Under the pieces are notes generated by a model. That model ran no database searches and was not told the DNA's origin. It saw only the letters and a program-made list of their open reading frames with translations. A stretch of DNA of 64,000 bases from Kitasatospora sp. NBC_00374 (lineage in GTDB: Bacteria > Actinomycetota > Actinomycetes > Streptomycetales > Streptomycetaceae), in assembly GCF_041434935.1 (NCBI RefSeq), contig NZ_CP107964.1, positions 8,849,001-8,913,000 of the forward strand, in the 5' to 3' direction. The position numbers and the translations under genes were made by a program. Shown piece by piece: positions 1 to 7,964 of the stretch. The first letter of the stretch is position 1, and each line of letters opens with the position of its first letter.

Positions 1-1
1 G

Positions 2-445
2 CTGGCCCTGTTCGCCCTCGGCCTCGTGCTGGCTTTCGCCGTCTACCCCGGCCACCCGGGCGACACGTCGGCGCCCCGGTGCAACGGCACGACGATGTCG
101 CCGGGCGACATCTGCGACGAGTTCGTCAACGGCGCGCTGACGCACTCGTACAGCTACCAGGAGATGCTCCACCGGCAGCAGGCCGGCCATCCCGGCGCAC
201 TCGTCGCCGGAATCATCGCCATGGCGATCGCCGTACTTCTGTTCGCCCCATCGCTCCGAGCCCTCGACCCGGCGAAGCCGTGGGGAACGGCCCGGCCAGG
301 GGACTGCCCACGGTGCCGGAAGCCGAATCTGCGCGAAAAGCCGATGACCCACTCCGAGACGCGCGGCCGCGTTCAAAGCAGCTGGAGCGGCATCGTCACC
401 CTCTGCACCCCCGGCTGCGAGTTCGCCACCGTACGGCAGCGCTGA
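2..445 (+). CDS. Membrane protein, 5' end outside window
   Basis: The frame is open from the first bases of the window, so the true start lies upstream; the first internal start is a GTG at 26. What remains begins inside a hydrophobic segment (about residues 1-14). An extracytoplasmic-looking loop with two cysteines follows (CNGTTMSPGDICDEF), then a second strong membrane segment (about residues 60-80) and a tail with a CPRC pair and a further Cys. This suggests two transmembrane helices with a short external loop. I cannot assign a function. It sits 156 bp upstream of the PknH-like/toxin genes on the same strand and may belong to that group. The gap to the next gene carries no other gene. 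Confidence 0.6.
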   Translation: MALFALGLVLAFAVYPGHPGDTSAPRCNGTTMSPGDICDEFVNGALTHSYSYQEMLHRQQAGHPGALVAGIIAMAIAVLLFAPSLRALDPAKPWGTARPGDCPRCRKPNLREKPMTHSETRGRVQSSWSGIVTLCTPGCEFATVRQR

Positions 446-601
446 CCGGCCGTCGGACCCACGAATCCGTTCGTCGACGCATGACGGCTCCACCTGGTCG
501 CCAGTCCAGCGACTACCCGGCCTTCGGCACACCTTGCCCGAGGCGGATTCGGGGCTGCGTCGAACGGCGCCGGCAGGAACACCACGACACGGGAGGAAGG
601 C

Positions 602-1516
602 ATGACAAAGCACTACTGGAACCCGGATCCGGCGGCGCCGGCGCCCCCCACCTGGCAGCAGACCCCAAGGGCGGTGCCGCCGCAGTTCGGTCGGCCCGGC
701 TCCTCGGCCCCGCCCGCGCGAAACGGGTCGCCCGGCACCTCGACGCCACCCGCCCCCGTCCCGGCCACGCCGTCCGCGCCGCAGCAACAGGCATCGGCCC
801 CGCGCCCCTCGCGTCCACAGGGTCCGAGTGCGCGCCGACGCGTTCGGGCACTGCGCCACTGGCGGCTGCTGCTGGCCGCGGTGGTGCCCTGCCTCGTGCT
901 GGCCGGCATCGGGTGGTGGGTGTGGCCGCAGCAGCCCACGGGCCTTCCGCCGCACATAGCCGAGGGGACCGTCCAGGCGGACCTCCTCAGCGCTGACAGC
1001 GTCAGCGGGCTGGCCGGGACGACGGTGGTCGCCGGCCCCCAGTCGAACCGGCCGCACGCCGCGCTCGCCGTGGCGCCGTCGGAGTGCGCCGTCGCGGCGG
1101 GGCCGACGACGCAGTCGGTCTACGGGCAGGCGTGGAAGGCGTTCCTGTCGGCGACCTACCAGGATGCCGGGGGTACGGGCGCCTACACCGTGAACCAGAC
1201 GTTCGGGGTCTTCCCGGACACCGACACGGCCGGCACCGCCCTCCAGAGGCTCACCGACGGTCTCGCCAAGTGCCCGTCCGCCACGGTCGCCGACCAGGCC
1301 GGCCGCAGCTCGAAGTGGGCCTACACGGCGCGCCCCGCTACAGAGGCCGCCGTGGTGTGGGCCGCGGCGCAGGACGGCGCCGCGGGCTGGGCCTGCTTCC
1401 ACCAGGCGAGGGTGAAGGGCGCAAGCCTGGTGCAGGTCGCCGTCTGCCAGGCGGGTGACGGTGCGTCGACCGCCTCGAAGATCGCCGACGAGCTCGCCGG
1501 GAAGGTGACCGGATGA
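602..1516 (+). CDS. Membrane-anchored PknH-like sensor-domain protein
   Basis: 304 residues. The first ~80 are Pro/Ala-rich and cytoplasmic-looking. One transmembrane helix follows an Arg-rich stop (about residues 91-110, LLLAAVVPCLVLAGIGWWVW), then a ~190-residue extracellular domain. That domain resembles the PknH-like extracellular domain (PF14032 type): alternating small/hydrophobic strands and four cysteines near SECAVAAG, LAKCPS, GWACFHQ and VAVCQAG, positioned like the disulphide cysteines of that fold. A GGAGG lies just before the ATG. The stop overlaps the next start (ATGA, 1513-1516), so it is translationally coupled to the nuclease toxin. The family is known as ligand- or surface-sensing lipoprotein/kinase ectodomains; a role in holding, sensing or exporting the coupled toxin is inference. 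Confidence 0.7.
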   Translation: MTKHYWNPDPAAPAPPTWQQTPRAVPPQFGRPGSSAPPARNGSPGTSTPPAPVPATPSAPQQQASAPRPSRPQGPSARRRVRALRHWRLLLAAVVPCLVLAGIGWWVWPQQPTGLPPHIAEGTVQADLLSADSVSGLAGTTVVAGPQSNRPHAALAVAPSECAVAAGPTTQSVYGQAWKAFLSATYQDAGGTGAYTVNQTFGVFPDTDTAGTALQRLTDGLAKCPSATVADQAGRSSKWAYTARPATEAAVVWAAAQDGAAGWACFHQARVKGASLVQVAVCQAGDGASTASKIADELAGKVTG

Positions 1517-3366
1517 CCCCGTCCTCGCGCAGGGCGGCCGCGCGCCGCCGGCGGACGCTGCCCCGCGTCGTCCACCTCGTGCTGGTGGCGCTCCTGGCGC
1601 CGATCGTCGCCATCGGAGCGCAGACGATTGCGGCGACCGGCGCTGCGGCGGTCACGGCACCGGTGGGCACGCTAGCCCCCGTTCCGCTGGTGGCGCCCCG
1701 GGGCTTCGAAGCCGCCCTGGCGACCCTCCTGGTGGAGATCGACGACGCGAACCGGCAGGCGGCGCAGCTGGCGCAGCAGGAGAAGGACGTGGTCGCCGAG
1801 GCGGAGCGGATCACCAAGGAGTCCGCCGCCATTCGCGACAGCAAGTCGGCGCTCAACGCCAGGGTCGCCGCGGTGAACCAGGAGATCAGCGGCCACAACG
1901 AGCGCGCGAAGGCCGTGGACGGTGAGATCGCCGCCCACAACGCCAAGCCGCACACGTTCCAGATGCCTGCCGAGGCGAACGCGGCCGCCACCTTCGATGC
2001 CGAGGCGCGCCGACTGGAAACCCAGAAGAACCAGGAAAACGCCGTGGAGGACAAGATCCAGGGCGAGGAGAGCCAGATCCGGCAGGAGGCCTCCCAGGTC
2101 GACGCCAGGTCCTCCCAGCTCGACGCCGCCTCCAAGGCCAATGACACGAAGGCCTCCGACCTCAAGACGAAGGCACAGCAGCTCCAGTCCCGGGGCCAGC
2201 AACTGCTCGGGCAGATGGCGCAGGTGATCCAGAGCTTCACCACCACTGCGTCGAACCCGGCGGCGGCGATGGACCAGGGCGGAGACGCGCCCGCCCCGCC
2301 TCCGCAAACCAGCAGCCGGCCCGTGAGCCAGGGCGACGACACTGGCGACACCCCCTACCAGCAGCCACGGGTCTCCGCCCTGAAGGAGTACGGGAAGCAG
2401 GCCGGCACCACCGTCGACCTGCGCCCGGGAACCGCGTACCTGACGCCCGACGCCGTCAGGCGGCTCCCGGCCGCGCGGGCGGCCACTCTGGCAAGCCCTT
2501 CCTTCACCTACGACGGGCTGGTTCGCAAACCCAACGGGCACTACACGGCGCTACGGGTACAAGCGCCCACCGCGGCCGCGGGCCCGGCTCCGGAGGTCTT
2601 CGCATCCGGAGGGCTCGTCGCGTACCGCAACGGCGAACAGCTCCCCATCGACGGGATCACGACGATCCAGGAAGCAGCCGCCTCCTCGGGGTCCCAACCG
2701 AGCGCCGGTCCGGAGGGAGGAGACGAGCGTCCGGACCCCGAAGACTGCCGACGCGGTGGCAAGGGATGGGTCGACCTCGGCAAGCGTGACGGCGCGAACG
2801 GGAACCGGGCGAGCCAGATGAACGCCTGCCTCGACGAGGAGTACCTCGCGGCGAACAAGGGCAGCAGCACCGAAAAGGACCCCCGCCCGCCCGGGTACTA
2901 CTGGGCCAGGAATTACAGCCGCTACCTGGGAAACGGGGATCCAGCGAAGTGGATCAACAACTGCCACCTGCTCGCCAACCGGCTGAGCGGGAGCGGTACC
3001 GACCTGGACAACCTCGCCACCTGTTCCAGGGCGGCGAACGCCGCTCCCAGCACGGCCGGGGACCCAGGGATGACTCCCCACATGGAGGACCTCGAGAGAG
3101 AGGTCTTCGACGCGATCGCCAAGAAGCACCAGGTGGTCCGCTATACGGTGACACCGCACTACGCCGGGAACAGGACGGTCCCGTACGAATTCGTGATTAC
3201 CGCCCAAGGGGTCTACCGCGACGGAACTCGGGGCATCGATAGGGAGAGCGTCCTGATTGAGAACAAGATCTGGAGTATCAAGAACGGTCAGTGGCACAAC
3301 CTCGGGCGTGTATTCGACGATCGAATGAATCCGGTGAGTCCGGTTCCGACGGGCCCGACGGATTAG
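1513..3366 (+). CDS. Secreted coiled-coil toxin with DNA/RNA non-specific endonuclease-like C-terminus
   Basis: 617 residues. The N-terminus has an Arg-rich stretch and a hydrophobic segment (about residues 15-45) that looks like a signal peptide or anchor. Residues ~70-235 are a long Gln/Glu/Lys/Ala heptad-like coiled coil. A Pro/Gln-rich linker follows. The last ~170 residues look like the non-specific endonuclease (NS_2) toxin fold: NNCHLLANRLSGSG with His485 as the likely catalytic His, followed by DLDNLATC, a helix with MEDLEREVFDAI, and the strand pair VVRYTVTPHYAGNRTVPYEF. The canonical DRGH is replaced by NNCH. It overlaps the PknH-like gene by 4 nt and is followed after 10 nt by a SUKH immunity gene, the expected polymorphic-toxin order. 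Nuclease assignment is by motif; no domain search was done. Confidence 0.72.
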   Translation: MTPSSRRAAARRRRTLPRVVHLVLVALLAPIVAIGAQTIAATGAAAVTAPVGTLAPVPLVAPRGFEAALATLLVEIDDANRQAAQLAQQEKDVVAEAERITKESAAIRDSKSALNARVAAVNQEISGHNERAKAVDGEIAAHNAKPHTFQMPAEANAAATFDAEARRLETQKNQENAVEDKIQGEESQIRQEASQVDARSSQLDAASKANDTKASDLKTKAQQLQSRGQQLLGQMAQVIQSFTTTASNPAAAMDQGGDAPAPPPQTSSRPVSQGDDTGDTPYQQPRVSALKEYGKQAGTTVDLRPGTAYLTPDAVRRLPAARAATLASPSFTYDGLVRKPNGHYTALRVQAPTAAAGPAPEVFASGGLVAYRNGEQLPIDGITTIQEAAASSGSQPSAGPEGGDERPDPEDCRRGGKGWVDLGKRDGANGNRASQMNACLDEEYLAANKGSSTEKDPRPPGYYWARNYSRYLGNGDPAKWINNCHLLANRLSGSGTDLDNLATCSRAANAAPSTAGDPGMTPHMEDLEREVFDAIAKKHQVVRYTVTPHYAGNRTVPYEFVITAQGVYRDGTRGIDRESVLIENKIWSIKNGQWHNLGRVFDDRMNPVSPVPTGPTD

Positions 3367-3376
3367 GGGAGAACCG

Positions 3377-3958
3377 ATGACAAGCGATGCGCTTGAACGT
3401 TTGCGGCGGGTTCTCCCGCCATCGCCGGCCAGCGCGGACGGGGCGGCGCTGGACCTACAGGGGGTTGCGGAGGCCGAGGCCGCGTTGGGGGTCCAGTTGC
3501 CGCCGGACTACCTGGACTTCCTCGCGGTCTACGGCGCCGGGTCGCTTGACGACTTCCTGCTGATCGCGGCACCGGCGGAGGCGCCCGGCCACCAGTACAG
3601 CACCAGTATGGTGGATATCACCGGGGCGTTTCGCCGGGCTGCTGCCAAGCCGTACATCGCCGAAGATCTGGGTGACGGTGAGGCGTATATCCACTGGGGC
3701 ATGGATGACGGTGGTGTCTACTACCTGTGGCGCGTCGAGGGCGAGTCGAGCGCCGAGTGGCCGGTGTACGTATACGGGGACGAATTGACGGTCCTGCCGT
3801 ACGGGATCGTGGAATTACTGGCCAGAGCCTGTACCGGAGGCCTTCCCCGCGAGCTGCAGCGCAGGTTCCGCGGCAATGGCCACGAATTCCTGCACTGGCA
3901 GGACCGGTACCGCCGCGACGTCGAGCAGTACGGTTCCGGGTCATACATCGGCGGCTGA
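3377..3958 (+). CDS. SMI1/KNR4 (SUKH) family immunity protein
   Basis: 193 residues with no signal peptide, so cytosolic. The core SUKH pattern is clear: an N-terminal amphipathic helix, then VAEAEAALGVQLPPDYLDFL and VYGAGSLDDFLLIAAP, then the acidic strand region ending in YLWRVEGESSAEWPVYVYGD, and a C-terminal FLHW segment. SUKH proteins are the commonest immunity proteins of bacterial nuclease toxins and neutralise them by binding. It starts 10 nt after the toxin stop, next to a GGGGAGAA ribosome-binding site, and so is the predicted antidote of the upstream nuclease. A broken SUKH relative lies immediately downstream, as in arrays of immunity genes. Confidence 0.85.
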   Translation: MTSDALERLRRVLPPSPASADGAALDLQGVAEAEAALGVQLPPDYLDFLAVYGAGSLDDFLLIAAPAEAPGHQYSTSMVDITGAFRRAAAKPYIAEDLGDGEAYIHWGMDDGGVYYLWRVEGESSAEWPVYVYGDELTVLPYGIVELLARACTGGLPRELQRRFRGNGHEFLHWQDRYRRDVEQYGSGSYIGG

Positions 3959-4241
3959 GCGACTCGCTCCCGCTCCGCCGGGGCAGGGTTCAGCGACGCG
4001 GCGGCCCCGCATCACCGGAGCCGCCGACGGCGAATGCGGAGGTTGCGGCCAAGTCTGACCTCGATTCGTCAGCGGTGAGCCGTCGGTGAGTGGCTCGGCG
4101 GTTTGCCCGTAATGTCCCGCTGCCGTACGGGTCGGGTCGTCGCATGTCGCTGCGGGGACGCCGGGTTCCTCATGCCCGGATCTGCTGCTCCTTCCTGGTC
4201 CGGCTACCGCACCGGGTCCGTCGCTGGGCCGGCTTGGCTCG

Positions 4242-4517
4242 GTGATCGGGCCGCCGCCTGCGGGCGGAGTGGTCCCAGTCCCGTGGGAGCCCGGGCCCGG
4301 CGCGCTCGGTTTCCAACTGTCCGCGGACTACCGGGCGTTCGCCGACCGGTACGGGACGGTCAGCATCAGCGACGAACTGCACATCTACACACCATCGGAA
4401 GCGCCCACCCCCGTACAGCTCGGGGGTGTCGAATCCAACCGAGCAACAGGAGGCCCTGGTGCTGCAGTCTTCCGAGTCTGCTTCGGTGTCGTCCAACTCG
4501 GCTTCCCTGAGGTGTGA
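4242..4517 (+). pseudogene. Broken second SUKH immunity gene
   Basis: The stretch LGFQLSADYRAFADRYGTVSISDELHIYTP is the SUKH core and parallels LPPDYLDFLAVYGAGSLDDFLLIAAP in the intact gene just upstream. The region before it has no good start or ribosome-binding site. After about residue 60 the sequence stops looking like the family and runs into the remains of an IS5-type transposase. The likely history is an orphan immunity gene truncated by a transposon insertion. The segment 3960-4240 in front of it shows no gene. Confidence 0.6.
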
Positions 4518-4584
4518 TTGTCTCGCTTGCCGGTTCGGGAATGCCGCGGATCGTCCGCACAGGCGACCGAGGTATCCGTCCGAC

Positions 4585-4983
4585 ATGAGCGACGCGGAGT
4601 GGGCGGTGGTGCGGAATGCGAGGCCGGTCCCGGGGTGGTTGGAGGGCCCCGGCGGGCAGCCGGAGGACTACTGCCACCGGCAGATGGTGGATGCGGTGCG
4701 CTACCTGGTCGCGGGCGGTATCGCCTGGCGGGCGATGCCCGCGGACTTCCCCGCATGGGACCGTGCCTACGCGTTCTTCCGGCGCTGGCGGGACAAGGGC
4801 CTGGTCCGCGAGTTCCACGACCGGCTGCGTGACCGGGTCCGTGAGGCGGCGGGCCGGGATCAGGAGCCGACCGCGGGCATCATCGACGCGCAGGCGGTGA
4901 AGGCGGCCGCGTCGGTGCCGGCCTCCACGCGAGGGTTCGACGGAGGGAAGAAGATCATGGCCGCAAGCGGCACATCGTGGTGG
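4585..4983 (+). pseudogene. IS5-family transposase, N-terminal half only
   Basis: Reads MSDAEWAVVR..., then the helix-rich N-terminal region of the IS5-type transposase (YCHRQMVDAVRYLVAGGIAWRAMP, FFRRWRD), and the first catalytic Asp region GIIDAQAVKAAASVP. At GFDGGKK the frame is lost by a one-base deletion: the -1 frame continues with GRKRHIVVD. The gene then ends at the hairpin of the next, oppositely oriented gene. The C-terminal DDE half is missing. A C-terminal piece of what looks like the same subfamily lies at 53324-53640 on the other strand. Not functional as a transposase. Confidence 0.8.
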
Positions 4984-5019
4984 ACGGCGGGGCACGTCCT
5001 CATGGACGTGCCCCGCCGT
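4984..5019 (-). terminator. Perfect 16-bp hairpin after the Gly-rich gene
   Basis: Arms 4984-4999 and 5004-5019 are exact inverted complements around a 4-nt TCAT loop. It lies 18 nt beyond the stop of the minus-strand Gly-rich surface gene. There is no T-run, as is usual for streptomycete terminators. It also marks where the transposase remnant on the plus strand ends. Confidence 0.75.
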
Positions 5020-5037
5020 TGGCACAGGTCGGTTGGG

Positions 5038-6615
5038 TTACCAGTGGTCGTGGCGCTCGCAGCGCTCGTGGTGCTCGTGGCGCGTGATCTTGGTGAGGTC
5101 GGTGGCGGTGTGGCTGGTGGTGTCGCCGCCTCCGAGGGCGGTGGCGCGGTTCGTCACCTCGGCGTGGGCCCCGCAGGAGACGTCGACCTGCAGGGTGATG
5201 GGAGGGTAGTTGCTCCCGGCGGGGAGGACGTCGCTACGGGTGCAGGTGAGGATGTCCAGGGTGCAGGTCCATCCCGTGCCACTGATGCTGTCGGCGCTGA
5301 GCCCGGCGGGCAGGGTGTCGTACACGGTGACCGCGGCGCCGGTGGTCGGGGCGGCCCCGACGGCGTTGCCCACGGTGATGGTGTAGGTGCCGTCCTGCCC
5401 CTGTGTGAAGTCCTCGGTGTGGGTCTTGGTGATGGTCAAGGACGGGAGCGTGTAGGAGATGATCACCTGGCCGTCGTGGTTCGCCGTCCCAAGTGTCGAA
5501 AGCGCATAGCTCGTGCCTGTACCCGTGGGGGTGGCGAAGCTGCTACCCCCACCACCCCCGCCCCCACCCGCCGCGGTGCCCGTGTTGTTGACGGCGCCGC
5601 TGCCGCCACCCCCACCGGCGAAGTACCCGCCCCCACCGCCACCACCGGCACTGACGGCAGTGGCGGCGCAGCCGCCGTCGAAGCTGCCCCCGGTGCCACC
5701 GGTACCGACCGTGGCACCGGAGAACCCGCTCCCCGACCCGCCGTTCGTGACCGCACAGAATGGAACGGTGCCTGCGGCCCCGCCGGCACCCCCCGTACTG
5801 GTACTGGTGCTGCCGCCGCCCCCGCCCTGCCCCGGCGAAGCCCCGGGGCCGGTGGCAGTTCCTGCGGTACCGCCGGTGGCATCCGGCGTTGTCCCGCCGT
5901 TGCCTCCGTTGCCCCCCGTGGAGCCTGCTCCGGTGCCGCCGGCGGCACCGCCGCCCCCGGCGACCACCAGCAGGGAGCCGCCCGTGCTGATGCTGGAGGC
6001 CCCGCCCCCACCCGGACCTTCAAATTTGAACCCACTGGCCGGATAACTCCCCCCCGGGGCGCCGCCGTTGAACCCGCCGGCACCCGGCGTCCCGGCGCCG
6101 TTGCAGCCTTTGCCGCCGGTGCCGCCGACGTTGATGGTGAAGGTCGTCGGGGCGGTGGTTTGCGGCAGGGTGGTCACCACCCGCGCCCCCGCCCCACCGG
6201 CCCCTGTGACGGAACAGGCGGTGCCGGTATTGTCGGCGCCGCCCGCGCCGTCCGCGGTGATCGTCACCACCGCCGCCGCCGGAACCGTCAAGGTCTGCGG
6301 AGCGCCGGTGAAGGTGAAGGTCTGCGACGGATCAGCCCGCCGCGCCTGCACTGGCACGGCCTCCACCGGCGCGGCGGCCACCGGTGGAGCCGTGGCCGCC
6401 AGCAGCGCCATACCGGACAGCAGCGCGCACCCCAGCGATGCCACCCCCACACCGCGCTCCCCACGTTGTCCACCCGAGTCAACCGGATCGGACGCGACGA
6501 CGGCGGGAACCGGAGTCGTCCCACCGTCCAGGGCCCTGTTGAACACGGCCACGGGCCACTGACGGCTGATCCGATACCACGGCAGGTCGCCCTGTCCACG
6601 AGTACGAGCACTCAT
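5038..6615 (-). CDS. Secreted glycine-rich surface protein with DUF11-like domain
   Basis: About 525 residues from the ATG at 6615, which has AGGAGAGG 11 nt upstream; a GTG at 6627 is the alternative. A long basic N-region is followed by a signal-like segment (GCALLSGMALLAATAPPVAAAP). Then comes TFTFTGAPQTLTVPAAAVVTITADGAGG and about 250 residues of Gly-rich repeats (GGGG, GGTGG, GGNGGNGG), similar in style to bacterial Gly-rich cell-surface domains. The C-terminal ~110 residues (SLTITKTHTEDFTQGQDGTY... AVTVYDTLPAGL) match the DUF11/conserved-repeat beta fold, ending in a His-rich tail (RHEHHERCERHDHW). No sortase motif or membrane anchor is visible. Probable secreted or wall-associated adhesin-like protein; its role is not known. 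Transcribed alone. Confidence 0.75.
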   Translation of the reverse strand: MSARTRGQGDLPWYRISRQWPVAVFNRALDGGTTPVPAVVASDPVDSGGQRGERGVGVASLGCALLSGMALLAATAPPVAAAPVEAVPVQARRADPSQTFTFTGAPQTLTVPAAAVVTITADGAGGADNTGTACSVTGAGGAGARVVTTLPQTTAPTTFTINVGGTGGKGCNGAGTPGAGGFNGGAPGGSYPASGFKFEGPGGGGASSISTGGSLLVVAGGGGAAGGTGAGSTGGNGGNGGTTPDATGGTAGTATGPGASPGQGGGGGSTSTSTGGAGGAAGTVPFCAVTNGGSGSGFSGATVGTGGTGGSFDGGCAATAVSAGGGGGGGYFAGGGGGSGAVNNTGTAAGGGGGGGGSSFATPTGTGTSYALSTLGTANHDGQVIISYTLPSLTITKTHTEDFTQGQDGTYTITVGNAVGAAPTTGAAVTVYDTLPAGLSADSISGTGWTCTLDILTCTRSDVLPAGSNYPPITLQVDVSCGAHAEVTNRATALGGGDTTSHTATDLTKITRHEHHERCERHDHW

Positions 6616-6756
6616 CCGCGGGTTCACCTCTCCTCACAACAAAGCGCCCCGCACCCCCCGAGCGACAAGTCACCAGCATGACAGGACACCTGACGGACAA
6701 ATCATGACAAACCACAATTAGATACCCCGATCCGATCACTTCGAGGTAGCGAGGTC

Positions 6757-7266
6757 ATGAGAAACCTCGTGTGTCGCAGCGCTGCGCGGTGCGCACCGGA
6801 CACACCGTCGGCCTCGGCGAGGCGCTTGGTGTCGTTGCCTCTCCGGCCGCCCGCTGCGGCCCCGGCCCCGGCCCCGGCCCCGGCGCAGGCGCAGCCCTCG
6901 GCCCCCAGCCCGCCCAGGGCCGCCAGCAGCCGCCCTGGCGGCCGCCCCACGCCCGCTCCGGACCCGCCGGCCCACCCAACAACGCCCCGACCCGCCGAAC
7001 AGGCCGCCGACGCCATCGCCGCGCTGCGCCACATCCGCACCCCGGCCGCCGTCCTGGAGTCCGCACTGCACCTCGCCCAGGCGCTGCTGGACCGGCCCGC
7101 CGAAGACCCGCTCCTCCTGGAGGCCGCCGAGGGCCTGGCCGCCGTCATCCCGCAGTACCTCGCCGCCGCCCATACCCCGGCGCCCGGTCGGCCAGCCGAG
7201 CCGCGCCGTCGGCTGCAAGCCGCTCCGACGCCGACGACTGGCGGGACCGGCACCCTGCGGGCCTGA
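6757..7266 (+). CDS. Small Ala/Pro-rich hypothetical protein
   Basis: 169 residues. Residues ~30-80 are low-complexity Pro/Ala. Residues ~82-135 form a compact helical segment (QAADAIAALRHIRTPAAVLESALHLAQALL... PLLLEAAEGLAAV), and the tail is again Pro-rich. I do not recognise the family. The helical segment is repeated, with scattered substitutions, at 25027-25181, so this is a real conserved unit. No clear ribosome-binding site precedes the ATG at 6757, and the start could be further in. Divergent from the Gly-rich gene (~140 bp between starts). Confidence 0.45.
   Translation: MRNLVCRSAARCAPDTPSASARRLVSLPLRPPAAAPAPAPAPAQAQPSAPSPPRAASSRPGGRPTPAPDPPAHPTTPRPAEQAADAIAALRHIRTPAAVLESALHLAQALLDRPAEDPLLLEAAEGLAAVIPQYLAAAHTPAPGRPAEPRRRLQAAPTPTTGGTGTLRA
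6895..7146 (+). repeat. Copy 1 of a ~255-bp dispersed coding repeat
   Basis: This stretch matches 24915-25181 closely at the nucleotide level. It starts at ccctcggcccccag and ends at gccgtc, with small length differences in the Pro-rich part and near identity around gccgccgacgcc..cgccgcgctgcgccacatccg. The shared reading frame encodes the helical QAADA..LRHIR..PAAVLE segment in both places. Confidence 0.75.
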
Positions 7267-7964
7267 GCCCGACTCAGGACGCCGGCGGCCCGCGGCGGGT
7301 AGTGTCCCGGGCAGTGTCTGAGCCGCCGTCAAGGCGCGCGTACGGGCCCGGCGAGGCGAAAGAGCCCGCCGGAACTCCCCGGGTGTCTCCCCGGGGCCGT
7401 CCCCGGGTGCTGCCCCGGGAGGATCTCGTGCCAACGTTTCGACATTTCCCCAGCTCAGACCCAAGATTCGGCCTGCCCTGGATCGCCGACTACCCTCTCC
7501 CTCCCCTTGTTCCCTTGTCTTTGGTGTTGGTGGGTTGGTGGGTGTGGGGGGTAGGTGCGGTCTCGGGTTCGCTCCGGGTCCGGCGGGCCCTGCCTGGACG
7601 CTCCCGGGCCGCTGTGGCCCTCCCCGTGGCCGGGTGGCCGCGCGCCTCCCGCAGGTCGGCGCCGACGGGCCAGGGCGGTGGGCGGCGGCTGGGTGTCGGT
7701 GGTGTGCGGTAGATCAGGTAGATCAGCACCAGCGACGGCGACGGGGGAGCGGGCGTGACTCCTCCCCCGGCTTTGGCCGGGGGAGGAGTCACCCACCCGT
7801 ACGTGGCTCTGCACATCAGCTCGTACGCCGACACCAGGTGTGGCAGCGACCCGCCGCCGGCGACGGGCGTGTCGGTGAGGAAGACCTGGTGGCGCATCCC
7901 TGTCTGACAATGCGCGCCCGTCGGGAATTGTCAGACAAGGCCTACGGGTGACCCTGCCGGTCGC
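7267..7964. other. Intergenic region, no convincing gene
   Basis: Several overlapping frames are open here, as expected at this GC, but none has a start, ribosome-binding site and recognisable protein. The only structured element is the 38-bp palindrome at 7755-7792. Confidence 0.5.
7755..7792. repeat. Solo palindrome matching the IS605-type right end
   Basis: Arms 7755-7771 and 7776-7792 are exact inverted complements (17 bp) around a 4-nt loop. The right arm, gccgggggaggagtcac, is identical to the last 17 bases (13039-13055) of the IS200/IS605 element in this window. No transposase gene lies beside it. It may be the footprint of a departed or decayed IS605 relative, or a stand-alone element mobilised in trans; a plain transcription terminator is the simpler alternative. 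Confidence 0.6.

Noticed and set aside
4426..6681. 751-codon plus-strand open frame across 4.4-6.7 kb
   Set aside because: The first part is the transposase relic; the rest is the complement of the Gly-rich gene and reads as Pro/Val/Thr-rich noise.
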